64,000 nucleotides of DNA from Lepidurus packardi (lineage: Eukaryota > Arthropoda > Branchiopoda > Notostraca > Triopsidae). This document shows, piece by piece, positions 1 to 14,795 of this stretch. Position numbers and translations under genes: made by a program. The first letter of the stretch is position 1; every line of letters starts with the position of its first letter. The notes under the pieces are model-generated. The model worked only from the letters and a program-made list of their open reading frames with translations, was not told the origin of the DNA and searched no databases. The DNA is taken from contig JAKZAN010000004.1 of assembly GCA_023053545.1 (NCBI GenBank), positions 9,362,001 to 9,426,000 of the forward strand, written 5' to 3'.

Positions 1-2793
1 GTGCCCTGTGCATACACAATACGTATTTAACAAGGCTATTAAAGCTCATCTTCTCCCCAGATCCGATGCTTCTCTAACGTTAATTGAAAGATTTCGCTTT
101 AAAAAAAAAAATGAAAAACAAGATGCCGATCCTCTTACGCCTCTTTGTGGATCTGGCTTTTTTCCTGAAACAGAAAGAAAAGAAAAAAGAAAAACCTTTG
201 ACCTCACTATATACAATTCCCCTCAACGCATGTTAAATAAAAGTTTGGTTCCGCCCAAATGCTGAGCCGGAATTTTGCCATTACCATTCTAACTCCAACA
301 CACAATAGCCACACACAACTATTCTATTCCTAGCGCATCATGCAACCGGAAACACGAATCAATAAACTTTGATAACGGGGATTTCCGGAGAGTGAGATTT
401 GACATCTCCATTTTTTGGTATTTTTTTTCCTTCTTTTTCCAATCTGTTGCTGTCTCTCTCACAACGTTACTCTCAGCAGGACGAGAAAAACGTACAATTC
501 TTTTATTTTTCTTATTTCTGTTTTATTTATTTATTTATTTCATCAACACGTAGAGGAAAGTTTGTGGCGTTCATGAATTATTCCGATTTCTCTACTTAAA
601 TTGCATTAATTTCTGCTAGGTCATCCCCAACAGACCAATACTATTAACACTTGCATTTTGCCTTTTGTTTGCTGAACCATTATTCCAGACCGTAACGTAA
701 CGAGTGGGGCTCCCCCTCTTTATGCAACATCCCCTCGGATAAGAGCCCCATAACATTGACACGAAACCATCGAGACCCTTACAGCGCCATGGTACATATA
801 CAGGGAAGTCATCATTAAGCCCGTGGTTACGTGCCAATGGGCTTTGACACACGTTATTAGACCGCGTTTCTCTTACTGAACGTTCCCCCCTTCGCCTGTT
901 GCTCACGTTCACATCCTCTTCTCTTCCTGTTCACTTCCGGACAGTTTTTACTTTAATTTCATTTTTATGTCCCACATCCAAGGAAAAAAAAGAGGAAATA
1001 CTTAAAAAAGAGATAGTCTAAAATTCAATGAAAAACGGAGATGTGCTCTCGTAAACCGCCCCCGAAATTCCCATGGTACTTTTTGGTGGGAAAGAAGAAT
1101 TATTCAGCAAATTTCTCTTTTTGTACCTATGTTCTTTTCTTTTATTTATGTTTATTTATTTATTTTATTTATGTATTAGCTCTCTATAGGTGATTCCTTT
1201 CTATTAAAGCTTAAAAGCTATTTCGTTGGGTGATGAAAACTGCGGGGGAGTTTAGGAATAGTTTTCAGAAAGTCACACATAGAGTGACGAGGGCTTGTAA
1301 AAAGATCCATTAAAAAAAAGAAAAGAATTTCGCTTTTCTCGAAGTTTTTAGTCGCCACACTTCCCGATGGGGGGTGCTTTTTTGTTTTAGAAAAGAGCAA
1401 CAAGCCACAAGTCTTATATAACTCGGTCGTGTGTTCTGAACAAATGCATTTATGGCGCGCAGTCTGGGGTGCTGGGGCAGTTTTTTGAACGTTGTCATGC
1501 TCATCTGCCAACACTTGCAAGTCAGTTGAGAGTCCTTCTTTGCATAATATTTTATTAGCTGGTTTTCCAGAGGTATATATACACAACTAAAAACGCTCGC
1601 CAAAGACGTCGAAGGCTGCGTTAACCAACAAAAAGACAAACCCCCCTTGCACGAGCCGCTGCAGGACGCTTACGACCGCCATGAATAACATCACACTTGA
1701 GAGAAGAGAGATATGCACCCCGACCTTTTTGTGTTATTTTAAAGCATAACTACAGGTGAGAGGTCAAAAGCGGGGGCTGCTCGCATCCCAGGGCTTGTTG
1801 GTTTCTCTGAATGCTCCTCACCTGCCTCATCTAAACTGGGAAATGCGTTAAAAAGGGCCCACCCACACGCTTTTACCACCTCCAACAAAAAAGAGACAGA
1901 AAAAGTCCTCGAGGATGTCGCGTTTTTCCTCGAAATGCTACAAAGTTTTCCCCACTTTTAGTTCGCTTTAAGAGGGTGTTTAAGGATAACGATTGACGGC
2001 CAAGTGAAGCGAAACAAAAAGCCAAAAGAGGAAAAGAAGCTCAGAAGAAGTAAGAAGAATGACAAGAGGAAGAAGATTTCTGGACCTGTGGAAATGTTGC
2101 GAAGCCCATGACTTGCAAAGACACCACGTGGCACTCCACTTATGCAAATAGCCACGTCTGAGGAATGAGGTTTTCCAGCGTGAAGAAATACTTTGGGCCT
2201 GTCGACGTTTGTGTCGACAGCCAGCCACCCACTCCTCCCCTTTCTCGAAAGTAAAAACGTTCGCTGTGTAATGGCACACAACACACAACATGGCATGGGG
2301 TATATTATATATACACGGACACATGCATTCAAATCCCCTCAACGTCTCCCTATATACCATTTAGAGCGCCTAACAGTCGTTAGAAATTTACAAATAAACA
2401 CCCAACTCGTGAGCAGAAAAATTCCTGGAAAATTCCTTAGAAGGAAAGCAAATAACTTACACCAATAGTCAAAACTTTACTCTGAAGATATTCTATATAA
2501 AAAAAAAAGCTTTAAACCTTGTTAGTTAAACACTGGATCTTCTCGATCCTTGGATCTTTAAACCTTGTCAGTTAACGTTAGTTAACAACAGAGATCACAC
2601 TGAATTGTTTCACTGCAATTAAATGCAAAACGGAATGCTAAAAGACAACTCTCGCCGAAAAATGACGTGTTTCAGAAAGTAGAGCGGAAAAACTCGTTTG
2701 TAACGATATTTCCTTTCCATCATATACCTATACGCGATGTTAACTATAAGCTAGTAAAGAAATATTTAAACAAAAATAGGATCACTTACTGTG
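1..2793. other. non-genic stretch
   Basis: I see no gene here. The DNA is AT-rich with runs of A and T and TTTA microsatellites near 525 and 1150. Open frames up to about 125 codons exist (for example near 1960-2360 on the minus strand), but they overlap one another in different frames, have low-complexity composition and resemble no family I know. A block at about 620-910 is less AT-rich than its surroundings, but I could not assign it. Confidence 0.6.
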
Positions 2794-2927
2794 TTACGTC
2801 ACAGACGTACAGTAGTATCCATGATAGCCCACGAGCTTCGTGTCCTGCTTCACAAACGGATATTAAACAGTTAATAGTAAGAAGTGCCGCAGCACGACAC
2901 GCCACGACACGTCTGGGACGTCACAAC
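2794..2927. repeat. dispersed ACGTC-bounded repeat, copy A
   Basis: This stretch begins with TTACGTCACAGACGTAC and ends with GGGACGTCACAAC, so both ends carry an ACGTC palindrome core. Its interior (GTATCCATGATAGCCCACGAGCTTCGTG) is a diverged match to the interiors of copies B (6066) and C (17855). It is probably a small non-autonomous interspersed repeat. No coding content is visible, and no target-site duplication could be fixed. Confidence 0.45.
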
Positions 2928-5900
2928 AAAAGTGAACGGCGAATTCCTACAATCTAGAACAAAAGTTCATCATTCCTGAAATGACGTAAACTACAGTCAT
3001 CCACAAAAATCTCACCATATAAATTTGATGACTATTACAAGATGGCTGTTAAAATTTAAAGGTAGTTTTTATAAGCTTGTGGAACAGTTAAATACACTTA
3101 CAACGTAAATAAGAATATACAAATTATATTTATTTTAAATCTTAGCTCCCCAGTGTTGTCAACAGAGCGTGTCAAACGTATTTTTCTCCACTTTTTTTCA
3201 AGTTTTCCTCAACACCTGACGTGTATAGCTTCTCCATTTTCAATTAAAGAACCAAAAAGGTGCCCCTCTATCATGAGTGTGTTATCGATGTCTGAACCTC
3301 AAAATGCTTTTAAGGTAGCTCAATTTTTTTCCTACTCTCAAATTCTTTTGAATAAAAGTTGCCAGCCGGAGCGAGAAGAAAATTGGTATTCAGATATACA
3401 CTTCTTTAGTCCTTTTGCGTTGCTCAAAGTGGGATATTTAGTCCCCCCCCCCCCTCCCGCCAAATGAGGAGCAAGAGCAGGTTAACAAGTTAGTTAGGCT
3501 GCTAACGGGTCCCCGAGTTTGGGGATTCTTGTCAGCTGTTTTGTGGTTTTCCCCCCAAGATGCTGACGTGTGATGCCATCGATTCCTTATCGAAAAACCA
3601 GGAGCTGCTTGGACACTTGCTGTGTATAAAAGTCCGAGTCGGAGTTGACCAAAAAGGCAGAGGTTTTTCACTTGGCGCCATAGCAACTTTCCCACACATG
3701 GATAAAAGCTTTTCAAATACACAGTCACTCGCCATCCATACATGCGGTCCACGGTCCCGTCCACACATACACGCGCGCGCTGGTTCTCTGCCTTTTGGCT
3801 GCCCTAAAACTTAATGACCCCTGCGGCTATCGCAAGTCACGGGGGTGCATAAAGACCCTTCCAGAGATTCTTTTATGGGCCTTTTTGTCTTCCATTAACA
3901 ACGTTTCGTCTACTTCTTCTTCTTGTTCTTAGTATTATTGCCGACCCTTTAACAAGACTGCGGCCACTAATGTGATTTCACTGCCGCCATGAGGAGAAGA
4001 TAATTAGACCGCGCATCCACAACAAGCCTCTCGCGGACAGTTCCAAACGAGAAACAAAAATAAAAATAAAATAAAAAAGGAGACCTTTCGTATCCATGTT
4101 GAGTGGAAAATTAACTTGATATAACGCAGAATACAACAATAGAGAACTCCTGCAGTTTTTCCCAAAATTCTTCCATCTGTTCTATGCGAGAAAAACCGAG
4201 CTTTCATTAAGTGCTTCTCGTTCCCTTCCAGCGTTTTCTTTGGGGCTTAAATTTTGTTTTAAGGAGGCTGCAAGCCCATTAAGGACAATTATTCATTCAA
4301 AATTAAGAAATCCTTAGCGTCCGGAAATAAAATGTCGGTAGAAATAACAGAATTACCCAAAGTGAGTAAGTGACTCAAAGGGATTCAACGAAAAGGAATT
4401 TACATTTCTAGCCAAATGGCTCGGGGCTCACTTTGAAATAAGACGCTAACTATAAGAATAAAAAGATAAACGTACTAAGAAAAAAGAACCTGTCCTGCAC
4501 CTATATAACACTAAATGGACATAAAGATTTCCCTAAAGGAGTGTTTTACATGTTCCACCTTCTCGCATATCGCGCAATTAAGATTACAGCAACTGACAAT
4601 TCCCTTTCGCTCTCTTCCTCTTTCTTTCTTTTAATTGTTTAACTTCTTTTCTTTCTTTTTTTTAACGAAACCGATACACGAATTAGCAGTCCGACTTATA
4701 GACACGGTAATAAGTTATCAAACAAAGAGAAAATACCGCGTGCATATAACAGCACTAGATTCGATACGCCGCGAAGATTAAATTGTCAACCCGTTTCTTT
4801 ATTTTTTCATTTCAAGATACTACCTTCAAGTTTCGTTTTGTTTTTTGTTTTTTTACCTTTGACCTTTTTTTGTCATACTTTTATTCGCTTTTAATGGCAG
4901 ACTCGTGTCAACCCTTGGGAACGTGCTGGCGGTATAACACAGGACACCCAACACATTTCCCAAGAGCCATTATTTGAATCTCGCCATCTCTTTTCTTCTC
5001 TCTGCCAAATTTTAAAACTTACAAAAAAGGGGTTAAGAAAAAGTTTTTTTTTTTCATTGAAATTTATCTCGTGGAACCAATCCGTTTCTGCACACCTCCA
5101 CGGAGGAAAGCACTTTCGCGGCCGTGCCTTGAAAAATATATTGGCTGAGCACCTTTTTTCATAAGTGTTCCTCTTTTTTACGTATCTTTATCTTGCGGTG
5201 TTTTTTCTATTATTAAAAAAAAACTTGCTCTTTTTTTGTAGGCTGGGATATTATTGTCCCGTGACAGAAACAGGTCCCTTTTCCCTCAAGCTTTCAAGAT
5301 AAAGCTAGCGCTGTGTTGTGGCCGAAGCTACATTAAAAAGCCATTGCGAAGGTGACAACCCGTTGCTCGGGACATAAGGGACGTGTAAGGAACATTTGGG
5401 CCCGGATAAACCTGATGAGATAAGACGAGCATTTGAACCAGAGCAAGCCAGAAAATCCTTGTGTCCCTTTTTTGTTCTTTCTTTATAGAGAGACATAGCA
5501 TACAACTTTAAGTAGGTTTGGGGACTGGCGGTTTCGACGAAAACACACATACACACACATCAGGGTCGGTTTTTAAGAGCAAGAGGCCATTAGAAGCTCG
5601 CCATGTCGTCAAGTAGGTTCTATTAAAGTCGCTGGCTCGATACTTTGACAAGTTGAGGTTTCAATTGTCCGCCCACGCATACCTTGAACAGTCTAAAAAA
5701 AAACCATTTCAATCCCGATCGTCAACCTTCCCCACCATTTGGGAAATCCAAACTCGTTCCAATTGCACTTACTTACAAGAGCTGCTGTGATCACTTTGCC
5801 GTTCTCGGAACCAAGAAACCTTGCCATATAAAACAATAAACAGTACTCAATCTTGAAAGCATACATGAGGTTTTGGATGGTTTCAACACTTCAACTTAAA

Positions 5901-6065
5901 GGAAAAGGATATGTCTCGTAAAGTCTCGTAAAGCGCAATAGCCGCCCCGAAAGAATAACAAAAGAAATGTAGTACGTGGTGGTGTGTTGTTTTTCATCAG
6001 GCACAAAGTAGTTACTAAGCTATTAGAATGTTTTGGTAAAAAATAATAAAATCAATTGACTATTC
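2928..6065. other. non-genic stretch
   Basis: No supportable gene. Contents are AT-rich sequence, a C-run near 3441-3455, scattered poly-T tracts and a CA-rich patch near 5545-5560. The short open frames overlap in several phases and look like chance. Confidence 0.6.
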
Positions 6066-6187
6066 GGACGTCCCAGACGTACTAGTAACCATGGTACCCA
6101 AGAGCTTTTATTCCTACTTTAAGCACGGAAATAAGTCCATGGATAACACGCTTGTGACGTCATGACCTAAAGTTTGCATGCCAATAA
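6066..6187. repeat. dispersed ACGTC-bounded repeat, copy B
   Basis: The left end holds GACGTCCCAGACGTAC and the right end TGTGACGTCATGACC followed by AAAGTTTGCATGCCAATAA. The interior GTAACCATGGTACCC and AAGAGCTTTTATTCC match copy C (17855) closely (TTATCCATTGTACCC, GAGAGCTTTGTTTACC), and the tail matches copy C's AAAGCTTTGCATGACAATAA. The shared order of four blocks shows common descent. Function is unknown, and transposition is inferred only from dispersal. Confidence 0.5.
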
Positions 6188-8996
6188 CTCGAGAACCGCT
6201 GTTCCGAAAAATTTGAAATAAATCTCGCGTTTCTTAGAATACCATCAATACCATCAAGATACCATCAAGATAAGAATCCCTCAAGACTCAATACGTAAAT
6301 CTTGGGTAGCTACTTTGTGAATCTTGGGTAGCCTTTGATATCTGATCCTATTGTCCTAAACCTGACTATAGAGCTAAGCCATTTTTGAAGAGTTTTTAAA
6401 AAGGACCAGATCATGCCCCCCCCCCCCCCCCACACATAAGCCAGATGGAGTACGGTATCCAGGAGCAATTGGCTGAATTCAGCTAAAACCAACATCCATA
6501 ATGCAGAGAGCCTGATGGAATGTCAAGTTAGCAAGCCACCACCTTTTCTGGCGTTTCTCGCGAGGGAAATAAACCCATCCAGTAATAAGCCAAAAAGCCC
6601 ACTGACCAAGGCTCAGGTCACGTTTCCGTAAACTTTTTCTTTTGCACACCTTTGGTGGTCCCCTCTCTGTGCTTCCTTCTTAAAAGTCCAAGTGTATGCA
6701 CATGATCTTTCTAAATCATCATGACCGTCGACTTATTGCTCTTTTCGGACATAAAAGGTCAATTTCAGGTTCTAGGAAACCTCCTAAATATAATAAAAGC
6801 TCCCCTCCAATTTCTCGACCTTTATTATCTGTCTTCTTTTCTTTCAGTCCCCCGGCTTTGAAGCTATGCACGAGAACCCCTAACTGACACACATTACTCT
6901 CCTAATATTGACCCAAGTACCACATCAGTCAACAACATTCTTCCTCCAAACTCTTTCCTCCGCTCAAGTTTGTACACCTAGATAGCATAACCAGAGTCTA
7001 GGTCCTTCCAACGATGATTTATTATACGTTTTCTTTTTCTCTGAATGAAAAAATTACACTCCGTGGAAGAAGAAAATAAAGCACACAAAATGACTGATTT
7101 GTTCACAAGAGTGTGCACTCGAGCGAACCCGTGATTCATGGAAAACGGATTTAGCAGATTCGAGTCCCAGACATGAATAATCCGATTTGCTAGGGTGCTC
7201 CCGAAAATTGCTCTGTCATGATGTGAGCCATCAAGAGCGTATAACAGGCTCGTGACTCGCTGCATACGCAAGTATTACCCGAAAAGAAAACAACTTCAAG
7301 GGAATCAAAAGTCTGCTCATGCGGAAAATGCTGTACGCACCTTTTCGCGCGACACAAAAAGAGATGGTAAGGTAAATAAATAAATGGAAGGCTGTTTAGC
7401 TTGCTACAAAGGCTAAACAAATAATTCACATTTCTATCAGCCAAGAAAAATAATCCCTCCGAAAGCTTTCATGTTACAACTACAGTTTCATGACACACAG
7501 GGAGACATGTTTTTTTTCTTTACTTTTCCAAGAAAAAAAAATTTCCACATCGTTGAGCCTGTCATCGCCTAAACACGGATGATCTCACGTCATTTCTTAT
7601 TCCGAATGTTCCATTTTGATTTCCCGGGCGTTCCATGTGACCAGGCAGAAATTTCGCCCCCTCCACATCTCTTCGTAAAAGGAAAAAGTTACAAGAAACA
7701 AGGTAAGGTTATTTAGCATTTTGGCATCCTCGGACCAAGTGTCAAGGAAAATAACCCTGTGTCATTTCAAGGGCTGTAAAACTCTTGAAAAAAGTACCAA
7801 CTGTCCGGGTGAGTTCTCTTTTGGGTTAAAAGGAATGTCTAAATATGTTGGTTAAAATCGCAGAAATGACTAAACAAACTCCTTTGGGGCACGAAATTTG
7901 CTACGGGGAGGTCCTCATCTCTTTCAAGAAAAAGAGAGCCTCCAAAGGTGTACACACCGGATGTTTAAAGGCAGCAAATATGCTCATTTGTCATTTGCAT
8001 GGACTCGGCGGCCATTTACCTTTTCGTCGCTTCGTTTTTCGTCTCGTCCCCTTTTTGGCACGCTTGTCGCCGGCATTATTCAGGACCCAGAACCCCCCAT
8101 GCTTCTAGACGATCCCCCAACAATTCAACAAGTCGCCTTAAGGAGAGAAAAAAGTGTTCAATGGTGGATCCATTGAGAAAGCGTGGACTTTTTGCTTTTA
8201 AAATTGCGAATTCATGGTTCAGTTCATTGAACAGTCGAGCGAAAACGGGTCAAAGGTGAATTGGTGGACTTGGGACGCGAACTCATCCATCAAAGGACTT
8301 TTAACCCTTGTATGACTCAAAAGTCCGAAATTATGAAGACCTTTTGGAAGTCTTCCCATTCCATTTCGGAAATTTGAATCTTTTTTTGTCCGATTTTAGT
8401 CGTAGCGAGTTGCAATTATTACATGTTGATGGGTTCTGGTTTTGTTAAAGGGGGAAGAGACGGGTTGTGTCCATGTTAGGTGAAGCGTAATGAAGGGTGG
8501 GACTTGCATTTTTAATCAGCAATTCGACTCGTCTAGCAAACGAATGCAACAGTAATAAAAAAAAACTATATTATAGATATAGAAAACCTCGAAGCGAAAC
8601 AGTCCCAAGGAGATGCGGGGGCTTTTTGTTCAACAAAACGTTTTGCTTCCCGAGACAATAAAGTGCGTGGGTTTCACCAGCTTTCCCTGAATCATTTGTC
8701 GGAACAGCCCACGGTATGTCATACAGCACAGCTAGGGGTTGCCCTCACGCCAAATTAGGGCTTTTTCAGCATATAAAAAGAATTTTATCCCTAATAAACC
8801 TCTTAACAGTTTCCAGGAATGTTCTCAAAGAACATTGGAAACCTGTTTTTATTCAGAAAACCTGAATCCTTTAAACATTTACATGGTAGAGACTTTAACA
8901 ACCACATTATTGCCTTCAAAGCAGAATCGAATACGACTCACATAGGACGAAAAATTTGCATTACGAAATGTCCGCCAAGCAGAAGTGCATGCGACG
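6188..8996. other. non-genic stretch
   Basis: No supportable gene. It contains a small ATACCATCAA tandem at 6239-6272, a duplicated AATCTTGGGTAGC near 6297-6331 and a run of 16 C at 6416-6431. Overlapping short frames near 7850-8260 are in three phases and show no domain. Confidence 0.6.
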
Positions 8997-9360
8997 TGAC
9001 GTCAACTCGCGGTTCAATATGGTCCACAGCACCAAAGTAGAGCTTCTTCAGCGTTCTATTGGTCGCTTCATACTCAATTTTGTTATGAAAGCTCTAGTTG
9101 AAGTATTTCGCTAGATTTCTATTAATTTTTCTAGACAGCTTTTTATTAGAATTTAATTTAATTTTAAAAACAGATTCGAAATGACGTCAATTTGCAGTTC
9201 AATATGGTCCGCAGCACAAAAGTGTATTATCCTCAGCGTTCTATTGGTCGCTTTTATACTCACTTGAAATGTTATGAAAGTTGTATTTGAAGTGTTTCGG
9301 TAGAATTCTATGTAATTTCTGGTAGACTAATTTTTATTATAATTTAATTTACTTCTAAGA
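8997..9360. repeat. 185-bp-period tandem duplication with CRE palindromes
   Basis: Two head-to-tail units start with TGACGTCAA at 8997 and 9182. They share GTTCAATATGGTCC, AGCGTTCTATTGGTCGCTT, TTATGAAAG and the AATTTAATTTA tail in the same order. Each unit opens with TGACGTCA, the consensus palindrome of CREB/ATF-type bZIP factors. Divergence between units is visible, so the duplication is not very recent. No open frame spans it. Confidence 0.75.
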
Positions 9361-9870
9361 AAATATATTCTCTTTGATGAATTAAAACAGTCCCATTTCA
9401 AGCTTTCGAGACGTTTCTAACTCACTAGTGAACATGCATCCCTGTCATTGTCTCTGGAATTGTTTATTGCTAACGTAATCCTGCTTAATTCATTTTTAGA
9501 ATGCAGTAGTGACTCATCTAGCGAAATTATTGTTGGCTCAAGTTCAAACAAATACATGGAAATATAGTGCAGTACTGCAAACTTTAGTACCTTTAACTTA
9601 GTTTACCTCTGGTCGACTTTAATTTAATAAATATTTCCCTTTCAACTATATAAAATAGTCCCATTTTAACAGCTTTCAAAATATTGAATTTCACTGTTAA
9701 AGTTTTGTTCATGAAATTTCAGTGTTTCCAGGAAATCGTTAAAAAAAAGTCCTTCAATTCATTGTTGAAATACTGAGCAGTAACTTATACCAACTTTACT
9801 GTTGGCTCGCGTCCAAAACAATGAAAACTCAACGAAAATTACAGTACTGTACTGCAAACTTATCATCTAC
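9340..9870. repeat. diverged 268-bp-period tandem duplication
   Basis: The block with AAACAGTCCCATTT at 9385 recurs as AAATAGTCCCATTTT at 9653. It is followed in both units by GTTCATGAA/GTGAACATG, AATTCATT, TTGTTGGCTC/CTGTTGGCTC and AGTACTGCAAACTT. It overlaps the end of the adjacent 185-bp duplication, so two neighbouring segments have duplicated independently. The units are strongly diverged, so this needs a self-alignment. Confidence 0.5.
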
Positions 9871-10963
9871 TTGATAAAGCAATAGACTTTATATTTTATG
9901 CCGAGCCTTGAAAACAATCTGAAAGCACATAAACCTGAAAATAAATAAATTGGCTCTCTAATAAAAGGGAAGTGCCCTATCTTTCTCATTTGCATCCAAG
10001 CTGTCTGTTGGCCTTTACTTTGCTTTTGCCCAGTTTTTTAATCTGATTCATCATCATGCACAGGGGCTCACGTTTAGAAAAGTTGGATCGGCTCTCTATA
10101 TCGGAAGCACGCGCCGTGGATCGGCGGTATAACTTTTCCCAATAAAAGCTGCAGCCTGTAAAAAAAAGAAGTGCTCTTATACATCGCTCTGACCTACTCG
10201 TCTCATAATCAATTGATTGGATCAAAGAACGAATTGGCTTTCTGGTCGGTATTTAACCCTAGCCAGAAAAGAGCCAGAGAAATATTAATGGACCCAAAAA
10301 AAAAGAGAGAGAGAGAATGTGTGAGTGAGGTTATCAAACAACCTGTTCAAGCTTCTTACAACAAAGGAAAAGAACCGAGTATAACTCGCACACGTCAGCC
10401 TATCAATTCTCGTACAAAAAACTAAGTAACCCTTGCGTATACACTTCCAAACCCATTCACAACCTACGCTTGGGCAAAAAATCAATCATTCATAATAAAG
10501 TCATCAAAATTCGTTTATTAACTCTCTGTTCTTCTTTGAGAAAAAACAAAAAACATAAACATCGCACAAAAGTCTCCATGTGTCAACAAAACCCTTCATT
10601 TCTCAGCATTGTCAAACCAACCATGCGTGTCTCTTCATGTGTGCTGTACTAACAATATCGGTTTCTATGTACAAAGAATATCGTAATACAAAACTGTACA
10701 AAAATGCCTGCTTATATAAAATTCCACAATCTTTTCGCTGGATCAAGATTGGGACATAATTGCCATGACCGGAGCACTCAAACGACTAGAGAACTCGCTC
10801 AATAGCTAATGTCTCCCCCCCCCTCCCCCTTATAATGCAACCCCCCAAACTAACCCAAAATGATCGTCCGGACCCCGCAAATATGTCTGATTCCTAGGAA
10901 TGGCTCGGCAGGAATTTCAGTTGATCCGCATATTTTTTTTTTAATTCCCCAAAACTTTTTTGC
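9871..10963. other. non-genic stretch downstream of the KLF gene
   Basis: This lies beyond the likely poly(A) site of the KLF gene. It is AT-rich and holds only short overlapping frames. A second minus-strand AATAAA (10514-10519) could end a longer KLF transcript, in which case part of this stretch is 3' UTR. Confidence 0.5.
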
Positions 10964-11004
10964 AAAAAAAAAAAAAAAAAAATACTTCAAGGCAGACTTT
11001 TATT
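10964..11004 (-). terminator. likely poly(A) site of the KLF gene
   Basis: On the minus strand AATAAA sits at 11004-10999, about 85 nt past the KLF stop codon. It is followed 16-35 nt downstream by a run of 19 T (10982-10964). A hexamer with a U-rich downstream element is the standard animal cleavage signal. This would give a short 3' UTR of roughly 100 nt. Confidence 0.5.
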
Positions 11005-11088
11005 GACAAAAGCCGCCCACCCTCTCCCTTGCCCTAGAAATTGGGTAAAAAGGATGTTTTCCTCCCTCAGGTAAAAATGTTTTGGTTC

Positions 11089-12477
<1,389 letters not shown>

Positions 12478-12825
12478 GTCAGCGTGCACTCACTTTACAC
12501 GGAAGATCTCGCAACTCGCAATCTTCTTCACTCTTTTTCGAGTTTCAAACAAAGTAACCAAGTTTCAACACTAATAGTGGTTAAAAAAATTAACACAATA
12601 GTGTTTACAGTTTTCAGCAATCACAAGGCAATCCGCACTTTGTAATGTCTCCTTATTCGCGGTCAAAAATAAACACCACTGAAGACAATCTGAATGGAAA
12701 CAAAATACGGAAACAATTCCGGGAAAACTGTAAAGCCAGGGTGTTTTTGAAACAGTCTTGCTAGACGCCAGAGAGTCAACTGGGGATTTTGAGGAAGTGG
12801 TGTCCAGGTATACCAACTCGATGGC

Positions 12826-12839
12826 GTGTGGTACCACAC
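12826..12839. promoter_or_regulatory. perfect 14-bp palindrome GTGTGGTACCACAC
   Basis: Two inverted GTGTGG half-sites, each close to the CACACC/GGTGTGG core recognised by KLF fingers, lie about 350 bp upstream of the KLF start codon. Seen: the palindrome and its position. Inferred: possible autoregulation or binding by a dimer. A 14-bp palindrome can also arise by chance. Confidence 0.3.
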
Positions 12840-14747
12840 TTTTCTAGCTAAGGGATTGTGTTGGTTCGGGGCGGGCTTTCAGACGAAAAGAGGTGCTGGC
12901 TCCAACAACCTGGAGGACATATACCGATATACGTGCGTGGGTTGTGGTGGTGGTTGTAATGCCTCCATGGGTTCTCAGGTGAGAGAAGCAGCACCGTAAT
13001 ACCGCCGACTTGACTCCGCCTCTGTTCCGGAGCTCTGTAGTGGGTTTTTACCTGTAACTGTGGTGCCGGGGCCCTCCATTGTAAGACCCTAAAACAGGGG
13101 TTAAAACAACACTGGAGGGAAAGTGCAACAGGTTATCAACGTTTGAACTTGACACTTTTTCGCAATAGTAATTAAAGTTTTCCGTTTCTGTCCTTAAAAG
13201 GAGTTGGTGTGCTTCACTCTGTAATACACGATCTCACTATACCGAATATATATACGCAAAACTACACCTTTGCCAGACAAGTACCTGCCATCCTCAAAGT
13301 CCCTCTTGGGCTCAAAAGACTTCGCAGGAAAATAGAAACCCCATGACAACCCTCAGACCATATTTGCACCCAAGATAATTAGCGAAAGCCTTTTAGCACT
13401 GACGACAAGAGGGAACCCCAAAGCCAATGACATCATAGCACGAGTAGTACTACTGTCCTTCGCTAGTCAGAACAATTCACGGAATCAGCAGCTCTCCCCA
13501 AATTAGGTGCGACAGCTACAAAAGCCCCAGATGTCGAGATGTAGTTCTTTTTCAAAGACAACGATGTCTTTCAATTCAATTCAATTTGGTACTTTCTCTT
13601 CTAAATCCCTTTTCTCTAAAATTTCGACCTTATCTCTGTAAATTTATTTTTAGATTTAGGTCTTATCCTTATGCTACAAATACTTCCTAACTAAACTGCC
13701 ATTAATTCCTAACTTTATTTCTTTACTTGATTATTATGTTACTTCCTAACTGAATTCCTATATTAAATTATACAATTTTCCTTATCAAATCTCTCTTTGT
13801 CATTACATTCTTTTCGTAATTTATTTTCTGTATTTATTTATTTGTAAAATTTATTTCTCAATTTAATTCCTTCATTTTTACCTTGCTTTATGAAAATCAC
13901 CTGTTTTAAGTTCCCTTCTCATTTGAATGCAATCTTTATTCCAATCTCAAGTCACTTGGCTAATTTCAATATTCCAGGAAATAGCAAATCCTTAGCCTGA
14001 ATTCAGGACTCGTAACCGAAAAGCTTTTAAGAATCAGGTCCCAAAAGCGTGTAATTAAAAGCTTCCCATCTCTCCTCCAACATCTTTCTCTCTCTCTCTC
14101 ATCGCAATAAGACGTTACAGATCTTTAGCGCGGCTTATAAGAACGTTATAAAGCTTTTATACCGGTTGTAGGGGTCCAATATTATGATGAACCAGCTCTG
14201 GGGATTTATCTTTCCTTCTTCTTTTTGGTTCAGCTTGCTTCCATTATAGGTTAGCTTATATACCTGTGTGAGAAAAAGGAGGGCTCTCTCGCTCTCGAGA
14301 CGTCTGTGATATCAACTCATCATCCACGCTTTTGAAGCTGAGCTTGAAAATCCACAAGGTACACAAAGACACAACACACACACACACACACACACATATA
14401 TAAGCAAGAAAAGCAGCGTCTGGGTTGTTCGGTACATGCCTTAATTGCCTCGTTCTGCTGTCTATCTCTCGTCTCTTCGGTGCTCTCCCCTTCATTAGCA
14501 GCTTCAGATCTCGCCTAATTGTCCCATCACGTCTCCCATCAGGCAACAACAACTCTAAAAGCCACAGCACCACAACCAAAAACCGCCATGACAAGTTGTT
14601 CCTCTTGTATTGAGCTGAATAAATCGTGAGAGCTTTATCTACCCCCCTTAACCCCCCATCTCTATACTGCCTTGCGTTTTCTTTAAAAAAATAAGATTCT
14701 GACTCAAGACTGGTTCTGGCAGTTCCGCGTCATCTTCCCCTACGATT

Positions 14748-14749
<2 letters not shown>

Positions 14750-14792
<43 letters not shown>
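14750..14792. repeat. 43-nt poly-T run
   Basis: An uninterrupted run of 43 T. On the minus strand it is poly-A and could be the tail of an old retroposon, but I see no element body or target-site duplication beside it. Its length may also be unstable or mis-assembled. Confidence 0.9.

Positions 14793-14795
<3 letters not shown>

Noticed and set aside
616-912. 98-codon minus-strand frame in a less AT-rich block, considered as rRNA-derived
   Set aside because: No conserved rRNA segment could be recognised, and the peptide resembles nothing known to me.
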